NCBI GenBank assembly: GCA_958009055.1
Contig: OY253650.1
Span: 682,001 to 746,000, forward strand
Direction of reading: 5' to 3'
Source: Choricystis sp. odSpoLacu1
Lineage: Eukaryota > Chlorophyta > Trebouxiophyceae
Length of the DNA: 64,000 nucleotides
Part shown: positions 30,473 through 39,003 of the stretch, in pieces
Position numbering within the stretch: position 1 is the stretch's first letter
How the letters are laid out: every line of letters starts with the position of its first letter
The notes under the pieces: generated by a model
What the model saw: only the letters and a program-made list of their open reading frames with translations
The model's database searches: none
Told to the model about the DNA's origin: nothing
Made by a program: the position numbers and the translations under genes

Positions 30473-31684
30473 ATGCCGTCCCCCGGCAGCGTCAAGTTTG
30501 TCTACGTGCCCGCCGATCCGCACGAACCGCTGCAGCAGTGGGAGGCGGGGTGGGCGGACGAGCAGGGTGAACTCGAATGCGTGCTCAACAGAGTCAAGGC
30601 ACGAGGGAGGCGTGTGCGTGAGTGTGTGTGTGTGCGTATGTGTGTGCTGCAACTCTGTAGCCCTGTGCAGAGGGCGGGGGTGAGGGCGCCGTGGGAAGGA
30701 GTGGGGCGACACCAGTTTTTCGTCAAATGCGCTCGGAACCCGCTCAAAGCCCACCCTCCACCCACACACCACACACAGGCCCACTTCAAAGCCACCAAGC
30801 CCGCCAAAACAGAAGCCCAGCTGGCCGCCCAAAAAGCCGCCTTCCTGGCCTCCGTCCCGGAGGCCGACCGCGGCAACCTGCCACCCGGCATCCTCGACGC
30901 CGCCACCGGCCTAGGCATGGTCGAAAACGTGGCCCTCCTCTCCAACGCCCCCGACCACGGCTTCATCGGCGTCAACCTGTACTGCGATGACGAAGGCCAA
31001 GTCATGGGCCTGCCCCGCAACGCGCGCGCCTGCGAATTTGCGGCGTGCGCGGGCAAACCGCTCGACGTGTGTGGCGACGCCTTCCTGGCTCGCGTCATGG
31101 ATTCGGACGCCGAGTTTGCCAGGTTGGACTTGACTCTGGATGATGTCTCCTCCAGCGCGCCATGGGTGAAAGCGGCCGCCGCTCAAAACGCGGCCAAGCG
31201 CGCGGGCGAGAGCGCCGATGTGCGGTTGGCGCGGGCAGGGGTGAAGGCTGGCGTCAATGACTTAGGGCGGGCAGAGAAAGCGTCGACGACAGCGTCTGTC
31301 AAACCGGCTGTCGCCGCTCCCCCACCAGCCTGCCCCCACCGCGCAGACGGCAACGCCGCGTTCAAGGAGAAACGGTGGAGCGACGCAGTCGCAGCCTACA
31401 CCCGCGCTGCCGACGCAGCCCCACCCTCCTCCCCCGCTTGGATCGCGGCCGTCAACAACCGGGCCGCCGCCAGGCTGGCGGCCGGGGACGCGGCCGGCGT
31501 GGCGGCCGACGCGGGGGCGGTGCTGGACGTTGCGCCTGCCGACGTGAAAGCGTTGCTGCGGCGCGGGTCGGCGCGGGAGGCGCTGGGAGATGGTGAAGGG
31601 GCGGCGTCTGACTATGGGGCCGCTTTGGAGGTGGAACCGGGCAACGGGCAGGCACGGGCCGGGTTGGCGCGTGTGAAGAAGTGA
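30473..31684 (+). CDS. TPR protein with unknown N-terminal domain
   Basis: Exons 30473-30613 and 30779-31684 give 348 residues. The N-terminal ~190 residues form a distinct domain (VKFVYVPADPHEPLQQW..., NVALLSNAPDHGFIGVNLY, LDVCGDAFLARV, ARLDLTLDDV) that I do not recognise. The C-terminal ~110 residues are three tetratricopeptide repeats (HRADGNAAFKEKRWSDAVAAY, AAVNNRAAARLAAGD, ALLRRGSAREALGDGEGAA, each clipped), of the type in Hsp70/Hsp90 co-chaperones; the N/K residues of a carboxylate clamp (GNAAF, NNRAA, RRGSAR) are in place, so binding of an EEVD tail is plausible. The donor is ambiguous: GTGCGT in phase 0 was chosen over a GC donor 18 nt earlier. A TGTAA follows the stop by 3 nt. Confidence 0.75.
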   Translation: MPSPGSVKFVYVPADPHEPLQQWEAGWADEQGELECVLNRVKARGRRVRECVCVRMCVLQLCSPVQRAGVRAPWEGVGRHQFFVKCARNPLKAHPPPTHHTQAHFKATKPAKTEAQLAAQKAAFLASVPEADRGNLPPGILDAATGLGMVENVALLSNAPDHGFIGVNLYCDDEGQVMGLPRNARACEFAACAGKPLDVCGDAFLARVMDSDAEFARLDLTLDDVSSSAPWVKAAAAQNAAKRAGESADVRLARAGVKAGVNDLGRAEKASTTASVKPAVAAPPPACPHRADGNAAFKEKRWSDAVAAYTRAADAAPPSSPAWIAAVNNRAAARLAAGDAAGVAADAGAVLDVAPADVKALLRRGSAREALGDGEGAASDYGAALEVEPGNGQARAGLARVKK

Positions 31685-32078
31685 GCGTGTAAACGAGACG
31701 ACTCTTGTTTTTTGTTCAACGAGATCTCTCTCTATCTCGTTCTCTCCCACGCCGGCTACACTCTCTCTGGTCCCCCCGCTGCGATGTGTGGTAAGAGACC
31801 GGGGGGGGTCGTTCAAAAAAATGAAGCGCGATGGAAATGAAAAAGGAAAAAAAAACGCGAGCGAAGGCGGCCGAGAGAAGAGACAAACCAACACCAAAAA
31901 TTGAACCGCAACCGGGGGAGGGGGAGGCCCCGGCGTGTCGCGGCGCGAGCCAGAAGGGCTTTTGCCAATGAGACCAGCAGCGTGTGGGGTGGTGGTGGTG
32001 GGGAGCACACAGACACACACACACACTCGGCATCGAAAAAAAAGGTGAGAATCGCAATCCCACTCCAACCACGCTCAC
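31685..32078. other. Convergent 3' intergenic region
   Basis: 394 bp between the stop of the TPR gene (+) and of the transaldolase-like gene (-). Contains TGTAA at 31688-31692, an A-rich stretch around 31840-31860, a C/G-rich middle, and an (AC)n near 32009-32026. No coding potential recognised. Confidence 0.5.
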
Positions 32079-33795
32079 TCAGTGGTTGTCCGACACAATG
32101 CCCATGATCATGGGCAGCACGCGGTCCACGCCGGCCGCCAGCCTCGCGACGCCTTCATTCAGCACGTCGCGCCCCGTCGCGCCCAGCCCCTCCTCGAACA
32201 GTTGCTTGGTCACGGGGGCGTCGTCCGCCGCGTCAAACGCGTAGGTGGCGGCCAGGGCGGCGTTCAGGGGGGCGCCCTCCGTCTCTTCATCGGTGGAGGC
32301 GGCGCCGACGAGGCCGTCGTTGTAGCCCGCGCGCGTGGGCGTGGCGGCCAGCGCGTCAAGGACACGGGGGCCCGCCACGATGAAGTCGACGCCCGCAAGG
32401 GCGAGGGCGTCGTCACGGGTGCGCACGCCAGACACCATGACTCGCGTGTCAGGGTGGCGGGTGCGGCAGTAGGCCCAAATGCGTTTGGTGAGCTCGATGC
32501 CCGGGTTGATCGAGCTCGCATACCCGGAGTCCTCCCGCGGCCCCCTCGGGTCGCGAATGGCATTCGGGTGCGCCCTGAACCAGTCGGCCAGGTGGCCCGC
32601 GTTGGGCTGGACGACGGCGACGCCCGCCTGGGCGGCGGCGGCGGCCTGGACAAAGGAGGAGACGAGCACGATGTGGGTTCGCGTGCCCTCTTTCTCCAGA
32701 GTGCGCGCGGCCTCCACGCCTTCCCACGTGGCGGGCAGGCGGAGCAGCACTTTGTCATTGGAGACGCCCATTGACTCGTACTCAGCGACGAGGCCGCGGC
32801 CGCGAGACACGAGGGCGGCCGCGTCGCGAGCGCAGCGCGCGTCGACCTCGATCGACACGCGGCCGGTCACTTTGGCGGCAAACAACGCGCCCACGTTGAC
32901 CAGGGCTTTGTCAAACACGCAGGCGGCGCGGGCGGCCGGGTCGGAGAGGGAGGTGCACTTGGCGTAGACGTGGGCGCGCTCGATGGCAGTCTGTGGTGGG
33001 TTGGTGGGTCGTGTGGGTGTGTGAGTTGGATGGGTGCGAGGCTTCGGCAACTCGGAGCGGAGGCGAGCCCCCCGTTGACTCCCACGCCAACATGCCCTCA
33101 CCGTCCCCCCTTTAGACTGCGACACGTGGGTGTCAGCCGAAGGGGGGTACGGTGGAGAGGGAGGGGGGCTGTGCGCGCCGGTGCGACGGCCAAATGCAGA
33201 CGTCGACCCTCAGGCGGCGATGTCTCCGTCCCGGTTGGCGCGGCGTGCGCACGGCCGCGCCGCCCCCTCCGACTACGCCAGACCCCACGCTCGCCGCAGG
33301 TCGCAGTTGCCAACCCACGCCACACGCTGACGTCGGCGGCCGCGTGTCGACGGGTGCGGGAGCACGCGAATTGCTCCGCGCCGCGAGCGAGCGACGCGGC
33401 GACTCACCCCTGACGAAGGCCGGGGCCATGCGAAGGCCCGCCTGCGCCCTCCTTCCCCTGCCTTCTCCTGCCCCTCCCACACCACACTCTCTCACCTGGT
33501 ACTCCCGCACGCCCGCCCCCGGGTTGGCCACCAGGCCCGCCAGCACAGCCGCGCTGACAGTTGCGGCCGTCGGCACATCCACCGTGCCGCGGTTGCCCAG
33601 CAGCACGGTGTCGGGCACCACTTCCGAGTGGCGGCGAATGATGTCCAGCGCGGTGGCGCCCCCCGCTTTGGAGGGGGCGGAGTAGGAGGTGGCGGCGCGC
33701 AGCGGGGCGGCACGGCGCGGCGCGGCGGCGCGCGGCGTGTGGGCGCCGCGGGTGGGGGCCACCAGCGGGCGGGTGGTGGGACGGGTGGCGTGCAT
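32079..33795 (-). CDS. Transaldolase-family protein lacking the Schiff-base lysine
   Basis: Exons 33496-33795 and 32079-32990 give 403 residues; exon 1 begins with an R/T/A/P-rich plastid-transit-like peptide (MHATRPTTRPLVAPTRG). The barrel is clearly of the transaldolase family: FDKALVNVGALFAAKV, GRVSIEVDARCARD (the conserved E is kept), RLPATWEGVEAAR, SSFVQAAAAAQAGVAVVQP, ADWFRAHP. Transaldolase normally moves a dihydroxyacetone unit between sugar phosphates in the pentose phosphate pathway through a Schiff-base Lys in (I/F)-K-(I/L)-x-x-TW(E/Q)G. Here that residue is Arg (LLRLPATWEG). The usual Thr in the next strand, the Ser of ISPFVGR, and the phosphate-binding Arg of VGR (here AGH) also differ, and no D-x-T-T-N-P loop is seen near the N-terminus. 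A catalytically dead or repurposed paralogue is likely. Confidence 0.85.
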
Positions 33796-33949
33796 TGCGA
33801 GTGGATGTGTGTGGGTATGTGGCTTGGTGTGGGAAGGTGTCGAGCGGCCAGAGAGAGGAGGCAATGTGAAGCAGCGACGTTTGTGCCTCTGCGAAAAACA
33901 GAACACAACTTTTCATCGATCATCAAAACGCCACCACCGCCACACCACC
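33796..33949. promoter_or_regulatory. Short divergent promoter region
   Basis: 154 bp between the transaldolase-like start and the coiled-coil gene start, which must hold both promoters. No motif recognised. Confidence 0.35.
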
Positions 33950-34599
33950 ATGCACCACCCCCTCCCCCCCCCCTCTCGCCACCTGCCTGACCTCGGTCAC
34001 CGAAATCGTCACCTCCCTCCAGTCCGAGGCTGCGGCCTTGCGTGCCGACGCTGCCTCTGCGCGTGCGGAGTGTGCGGCTGCCACCACGCGCGCGGTTGCA
34101 GCCGACGCGGCCGTTGTGGAGCTGCGTGTGAAGCTGACAGCCGCTGCCAAGTCAGCAGCGGCGGATGCGGACGCTGTGTGGGCTGCTCGGGAGGCACGGG
34201 GCGTGGCTGTGAAGGCGCTGGCCACGGTGGACGAACGCGAGCGTGCTGCGTCAGCCGCAGTGTCCGCTGCGCAGGCGGAGGCTGCCGCTGCACGCGACGC
34301 ACTGGCCTCCCGAACCGCTGAACTGCTCGCCGATGTGGCTACCGCCCGGTCGCAAGCGTCCGAGGCGCGGAAAGTGGCGGCCGCGGCTGATGCTGCGCTG
34401 CAGCGCGCGCGTGCTGAGGTCGCGTCCGCCAAAGCGGCCTCGACGGCGGCTGTCGCGTCCCTGGAAAGGGAGCGTGCGTCTTTCGCGGCGTCCGTCGCGT
34501 CGCTGGGCGGGGGGGCAGCTGCCACTGCCAAGCTGGGACGCCTGCGCAAAGAGTTGGACGCAGCGCGCGCGCAGCTGACTGCGGCGCGTGGAGGGCGGT

Positions 34600-34601
<2 letters not shown>
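33950..34601 (+). CDS. Alanine-rich coiled-coil protein, frame broken at a poly(C) run
   Basis: Unknown function. From 33972 onward an uninterrupted frame to 34601 encodes a coiled coil over nearly its whole length, with Ala/Arg/Glu heptads (EIVTSLQSEAAALRADAA, AWAAREARGVAVKALATVDE, LRKELDAARAQLTAARGGR clipped). The only nearby ATG, at 33950, is in a different frame; removing one C from the C10 run at 33964-33973 joins it in frame and gives about 216 residues starting MHHPLPPPLATCLTSV. Without that change the frame has no ATG near its start. It could instead begin at a non-ATG codon such as CTG 33987. The stop is followed at once by a long (GA)n. Similar in style to short spindle or vesicle-tether coiled coils, but not assignable. 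Confidence 0.6.

Positions 34602-34602
<1 letters not shown>

Positions 34603-34638
<36 letters not shown>
34603..34638 (+). repeat. (GA)n microsatellite directly after a stop codon
   Basis: About seventeen GA dinucleotides starting 2 nt after the TGA of the coiled-coil gene. Confidence 0.9.
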
Positions 34639-34642
<4 letters not shown>

Positions 34643-34708
34643 GGACAGACCGTTTGCTTGTGACATATAAAAACACGCGGAAAGGAATGAATGAAACCAG
34701 TGCTCTCT

Positions 34709-36163
34709 CTAAACGCCCGCCCACGCTGCTTTAACTACCACCACGTTCCCGACCAGCCGCCCCGCGTTGTGCGCGGCTTTGGCCAGCCAGATCCACCAGA
34801 TGCCGGGCGTGGCCATGATGATGCCTGTTGCCAGCACGGGCGCAAACAGGGTGGCAAAGGAGATGACCATCACGTTGCGCGAGCCGCCAAAGTCGCGCAG
34901 ACCCCACACGAGGCCGTCGGACACAAACGCGGCGCCACACACAGGCTGCGCGGCTGCCACGACAGCCACGGTGTGGTGCAGCAGGATGGCGGTGGCGTCG
35001 GGGGATGCGTCGCCGAGGAACAGGCGGGCCAGCGTGTGTGGCAGCACGGCCATCGTGGTCGCCGCGGCGACACCGATCGCCACGCCTGCCGCCGCGACGC
35101 GCAGCGAGAGCGTGGTGAACGCGGCTTTGGCGGCGGTGCGGTCTTCAAACCCTGCGATCCGGGATCCAAGGACTACGCCCGCCGCTTCCAGCGCGTCGGC
35201 TGAATAACTGGTGACCAACCACAGCTGGGACGCGGCTGCGTGCGCCGCCAGGGCGGCCGTGCCTTGCCGTGCCGCGACGGAGAGCGCAGCATTGAACGTC
35301 AACTGCAGCGTCATCGAGCGCACAAACATGGCGGCGCCGCCACGCAAAAAGTCGAGCACGAGGGCACGCAGTGGGGGGGAAGCGTCGGTGGGGGGCATGA
35401 TGAGGGTGTTGTCGTGGAGGGCAGCACCTGCGTCGGGGTCGGCGGTCGAGTCAGCGGCCAGCAGGGGGGTTGTGGTGGCCACGGAGTCGCCCGCGTGCGC
35501 CGCCACCGCGCCACGCACCGCCAGCACGCCGACCAAGGCAGCCGCCAGGGCCACCGCCAGCGTGATGGCGCCGACGACGGGCAGCGGTTGAGTCGTCTGC
35601 GAGCGAGCCAGCACAATAGCCACAGTCGCGGCCTCAACAGCTGCACTGCCGCCCGACAGCACGGCCGCGGTGCGCACCGCGCCATAACCGTTGAGGGAGC
35701 CGGTGACGGCGGAGAGCAGCAGGATGGCGGGGACGGTGGCGGCGCGCAGGGCCCAGAAGCGAGGTGCGGACGCCGCCTCGAGTTTCAACCACGCGCGCGC
35801 CGCGGGGCCGACCGCGAGCAGCAAACCAGCTCCCAAGCCACCCAACGCCAGGGCAGCCACCAGCGCCACGCGCACGCGTGCGGCTGCCGCGCGCCACGAC
35901 CGCGCGCCGACCGCCGCGCCAACCTGCGCTGCGACCCCCACCGTCAAAAAATTGAGGGCTGACGTCACCAAAGCCGCCATCGTCAAAGTGGCTGAGAAGG
36001 CGCCTGCATCTGAGGCGCCGCCTCGGCGAGCGATGAGGGCGAGTTCGAGGGCGACGGCGGCGGGCGGGGCGAGGCTGGTGATGGCGGCGGGGAGGGCGAT
36101 GCCCGCGATGGCGCGTGGCGTGGTCAGGGAGGACAAGGATAATCCTTGCGTGGAGTCAGCCAT
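34709..36163 (-). CDS. MATE-family multidrug/metabolite exporter
   Basis: Single-exon 484-residue integral membrane protein with about twelve hydrophobic segments in two halves, as in MATE antiporters that export organic cations or metabolites against H+ or Na+. Typical features: ALPAAITSLAPPAAVALELALIAR in helix 1 (clipped), TVGVAAQVGAAVGA, RAATVPAILLLSAVTGSLNGYGAVRTAA after the cleft between halves, AAHAAASQLWLVTSYSADALEAAG and VVLGSRIAG in the second half. The short N-terminus and DinF-like pattern fit the plastid/vacuolar eukaryotic DinF-related group. Start at ATG 36161-36163 immediately before MADSTQGLSL; the upstream extension is non-membrane and unlikely. It lies 82 bp downstream of RNASEH2C on the same strand. 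Substrate unknown. Confidence 0.85.
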   Translation of the reverse strand: MADSTQGLSLSSLTTPRAIAGIALPAAITSLAPPAAVALELALIARRGGASDAGAFSATLTMAALVTSALNFLTVGVAAQVGAAVGARSWRAAAARVRVALVAALALGGLGAGLLLAVGPAARAWLKLEAASAPRFWALRAATVPAILLLSAVTGSLNGYGAVRTAAVLSGGSAAVEAATVAIVLARSQTTQPLPVVGAITLAVALAAALVGVLAVRGAVAAHAGDSVATTTPLLAADSTADPDAGAALHDNTLIMPPTDASPPLRALVLDFLRGGAAMFVRSMTLQLTFNAALSVAARQGTAALAAHAAASQLWLVTSYSADALEAAGVVLGSRIAGFEDRTAAKAAFTTLSLRVAAAGVAIGVAAATTMAVLPHTLARLFLGDASPDATAILLHHTVAVVAAAQPVCGAAFVSDGLVWGLRDFGGSRNVMVISFATLFAPVLATGIIMATPGIWWIWLAKAAHNAGRLVGNVVVVKAAWAGV

Positions 36164-36245
36164 GTTGAACTGGTGTCTGGGGGCCGCGGACGGGGTGTTT
36201 GCGCCCCAATGCAGAGGAAAGGGAAAACGCGAGTGCAGACCGTCG

Positions 36246-36913
36246 TCAGTCGACGACGACCACCTCCTCCTGCACCACCCCATCCACCGCCGACCCAGGC
36301 ACATGCTCCGCCGCCGCGGCCGCCACGCCCACCCACTCCACCGCGCGGCGGGCGCCGTCGGAGGGGGCGGGGTGTTCGTCCAGCTTCCAGTAGGTCAGAG
36401 AGGAGAAGGCGGAGGCCGCGCGCCACGCGCGCGGAGGCGCGGGTGCCGCCGCCTCGCCGTCGGCGGGGGAGTCAGGCAGCGGGGTGTCGGACGCGGGCTG
36501 CTGGGGCGGCAGCACGTGGGCGGCGTAGCCGGGGGGCAGGGGCAGGGTGGCGCCTGTGTGTGGGAAGGAGGGTCGAACGTCGAGAGCGGCATCGCGCGGT
36601 CTTGCGTCCTTTTCTCTCGCTCCCTCCCCCCCCCCCCCCACACACGCTCACCAAGAAGCCGCCTCCCGCGGAACGCAGCCTCCTGTACGTCCAGAAAAGC
36701 GCAGCTGGAGCCTGTGGTGTGTGTGGGGGGGGGGGGGAGGAGGGAGGTCAGGTGAACAACACGAATTCGCACGTCGGTTTCGCGCGCTGCGCCCCCCATT
36801 CTCAGGCCCTCTCTCTCCTCACCCGTGGCCGCCGGCTGAAAGTAGTCGCCCACGCGGCCGGGCACGAGGTCGTCGAAGTCGATGGAGAAGGGGAGCCAGT
36901 GGAGAGTCGCCAT
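36246..36913 (-). CDS. RNASEH2C: Ribonuclease H2 subunit C
   Basis: Non-catalytic subunit of the nuclear RNase H2 complex that removes single ribonucleotides from DNA. Exons 36823-36913, 36652-36711 and 36246-36553 give 152 residues; both junctions are phase 1. Blocks in order: ATLHWLPFSIDFDDL, VGDYFQPAAT, AFRGRRLLGATLPLPPGYAAHVL and, after a short acidic/Pro linker, AFSSLTYWKLDEHPAPSDGARR (clipped), followed by VEWVGVAAAAAEHV. This reproduces the RNASEH2C order PATLHLLPC - FFTPA - SFRGR.LRG - VPPG..GYV - F..FT.W. The small exon 2 (60 nt) carries the FRGRRL motif. It sits between a phosphatase gene (91 bp upstream) and the MATE gene (82 bp downstream), all on the same strand. Confidence 0.88.
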
Positions 36914-37004
36914 CTTGGGTTTCGGTTTCGTCGTTCAAGTGAGAGGTTGAACAAAAAAAACACTCTCTCTAACCCTCCCCAGCATACACACACAATCACA
37001 CCAT

Positions 37005-37913
37005 TCACGCCTTCTTCATCGCCTGCCTCAACCCCCACCACTCGTCCACCGCTTTCCGCTGCCTCCCGTTCAACCGCACTCGCGGGCGCGCACGCTGCAT
37101 CAACGCGACTGCGCCGTCCACGCTGGACACAGCCCCTACGTCCAGCAGGCAGGCCGCCAGCACGGCAGCACTCCGCCCGTGGCCGTGGGCGCAGTGCACG
37201 TAGACGCCGCCTTTGGCGTGTTGTGCGCGCGCCCACTCGACTGCGCGTGTCAGGTCGCTCACGCTGGGCGCGTGCGTGTCCCAAACGCGGCTGCATGCGT
37301 AGTAACGGTCGCTATGTGTGCGGGGCAGTTCTGCTGTGACGTCCAGCACGGCGTGTGCAGAAGAAGGCAGGTCGTCTGGTTTCGACGGCCACGCACCCAA
37401 AAACCACTTTTCAGCGACCTCATTCCACAACGGTTCATCCGACCGCGACCTCTGCACCAGTAGCTTGGTGCGCAGGGCGGCGTGGTAGGGGCCCATGAGC
37501 AGGAGGGACCAGGGAGGCAGGCGGCCGGTGGTGGGGTCCTGGTGTGTGTGCGGGGTGGCGGTTAGTGGTGTGAAGCTCTCCATCCACCCCCAATCTGCTG
37601 AAACAATGTCACACGACATCCGCGAGGCGTGAGGAGAGGCCAGCCGAGGCCGCGCACGACTGCCAACATGCTGGCTTGCGCACTCTAGTAACCAATCTGC
37701 CTCGCGCCTGCTCACCTTGCCCAGCAAGCATGTCGAAAACGGGGCCGCCACGTCGGTGGCAGCCAGAGCCACTGCCAATCCGACCAGGCTTGCGTGCGTC
37801 AGGGACAGGGTCGGCAGGGAGCGCGAGCCCCAGCGGCGCGCGGCCGCGAATGCAGCGGCGCCGGTGGCGGCTGCCCCGGTGGCCACTACGCCGGCCAAGT
37901 GGATGCCCGGCAT
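37005..37913 (-). CDS. Dual-specificity phosphatase, membrane-anchored
   Basis: Cys-dependent phosphatase. Exons 37716-37913 and 37005-37538 give 243 residues. Exon 1 has two hydrophobic stretches (AGVVATGAAATGAAAFAAA; SLVGLAVALAATDVAAPF), so the enzyme is probably membrane-anchored or organelle-targeted. Exon 2 has WFLGAWPSKPDDLP, AVLDVTAELPRT, the general acid region HAPSVSDLTRAV, and the active site VHCAHGHGRSAAVLAACLL (H-C-x5-R with C at about 182). The substrate could be a phosphoprotein, a phosphoinositide or phosphatidylglycerophosphate (PTPMT1-like); I cannot choose. Divergent from MAT1 and 91 bp upstream of RNASEH2C. Confidence 0.8.
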   Translation of the reverse strand: MPGIHLAGVVATGAAATGAAAFAAARRWGSRSLPTLSLTHASLVGLAVALAATDVAAPFSTCLLGKVSRREADWLLECASQHVGSRARPRLASPHASRMSCDIVSADWGWMESFTPLTATPHTHQDPTTGRLPPWSLLLMGPYHAALRTKLLVQRSRSDEPLWNEVAEKWFLGAWPSKPDDLPSSAHAVLDVTAELPRTHSDRYYACSRVWDTHAPSVSDLTRAVEWARAQHAKGGVYVHCAHGHGRSAAVLAACLLDVGAVSSVDGAVALMQRARPRVRLNGRQRKAVDEWWGLRQAMKKA

Positions 37914-38120
37914 TGAAGAAAAGCGTGACCTGCGAGTTGGTGCAGGCACACGCACCGCGTGCCTTTGTTTTGTGGCAAGAAAGCAAAATCGCGAACGACC
38001 CACAGTTTTTTTTGTGTTTTTGCCGTGTTTTTTTCACCCCGTCCGTCCCTCACGCGAATAACGGCCCTGCTCGTCAGCCACGTCGCCTGTCAAGCCATCA
38101 CTCCATCACAGCAGCCCGCG

Positions 38121-38891
38121 ATGTCGGCCAACGAACGCGCCATCCGGGCGCGCGTGGAAGCAATGTGCGTCGTGCGCGGAGAGCGGGAAACGGGTGTGGC
38201 GCGTTCGGGGGCGGTTGCGACAGCCAGCACGACGCATGCTTGGGGGGCATGCTGTAGTGCGACACGTGTGAGGGGGAAGAGGGGAGCCAATGCGCGTCGG
38301 GACGTTGCACCCACCCTCACCGTTTTTTTTTTTTTCCCGCTTGCCCTTCCCTCAGCTACAACCGACCCGAGGCCGACTTCCCCGAGCGACAAGCCTACGA
38401 CGACTACCTGGAGGAACGCGAAGACATCAGTGAGTTTATTTTGTGTGTGGTGACCGGATGTGTCTCGCAAACCCACATACCACCGGTGTCTCACCCTCCC
38501 TCCCCCCCCTCTTCACTCAGTCTTCAACCTGTGCGAAGGCGACGACGTCGCCGCCGCAGAAGCCAAGCTGACCGCGTACGCGTCCACCAATGCAGCCTCC
38601 ATCGCCGCCCACGCGGCGGCCGCCGTCGAAGCAGTGCGCGCGGCCGACTCGGCGGCCGCGCCGGCTGTCGAGGCAGAGCCGTCCGCCGGCCCCTCCACCT
38701 CGTACGCGCCCACCATGGCCGCCGCCCCCGCGGTAGCTCTGCCCATGCCCACCGCCCTGCCGCCGCCAACGCCGCCGGGCGAGATGTCGGAGGCTGCGCG
38801 GCGCGCGATGGGGGCCGCGAGCGGGTGGGACTCGGCCGCGGCGCGCAAGGCGGGCGTGTGGGACGCGTTGAGGACGCTGTTTGCGTTGTAG
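38121..38891 (+). CDS. MNAT1: MAT1, CDK-activating-kinase assembly factor (TFIIH), RING-less
   Basis: Stabilises the CDK7-cyclin H pair (CDKD-CYCH in plants) and ties it to TFIIH. Exons 38121-38164, 38356-38429 and 38521-38891 give 162 residues; junctions in phases 2 and 1. The family core reads IRARVEAIYNRPEADFP then YDDYLEEREDIIFNLCEG, matching the K-x-YN-R-x-x-DFP-x-x-x-x-YND-[YF]LEE-x-E-x-I-x-F-x-L signature. The N-terminal RING finger of animal and yeast MAT1 is absent, and the 207-bp upstream gap has no room for it; land-plant MAT1 also lacks the RING. The C-terminus ends in WDALRTLFAL, the CDK/cyclin-binding tail. The middle is Ala/Pro-rich. Confidence 0.85.
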
Positions 38892-39003
38892 AATGGGGTG
38901 TGTGTTTTTGTTCGGCGAACTGTGGATTGACTGTTGAGGGGGTGCAAACTTGCAAACAAAACTGACGCAGAAAGACAAGACCCTCCCTCTCTCCCTCTCT
39001 CCT

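Noticed and set aside
33097..33495. Extra exon within the 505-nt transaldolase-like intron
   Set aside because: No frame in the intron gives a D-x-T-T-N-P loop or other transaldolase block, and the flanking exons join in phase 0.
38121..38164. Missing RING exon of MAT1 as a gene-model gap
   Set aside because: Only 207 bp separate it from the divergent phosphatase gene and no Cys/His-rich frame occurs there; RING-less MAT1 is the green-lineage form.
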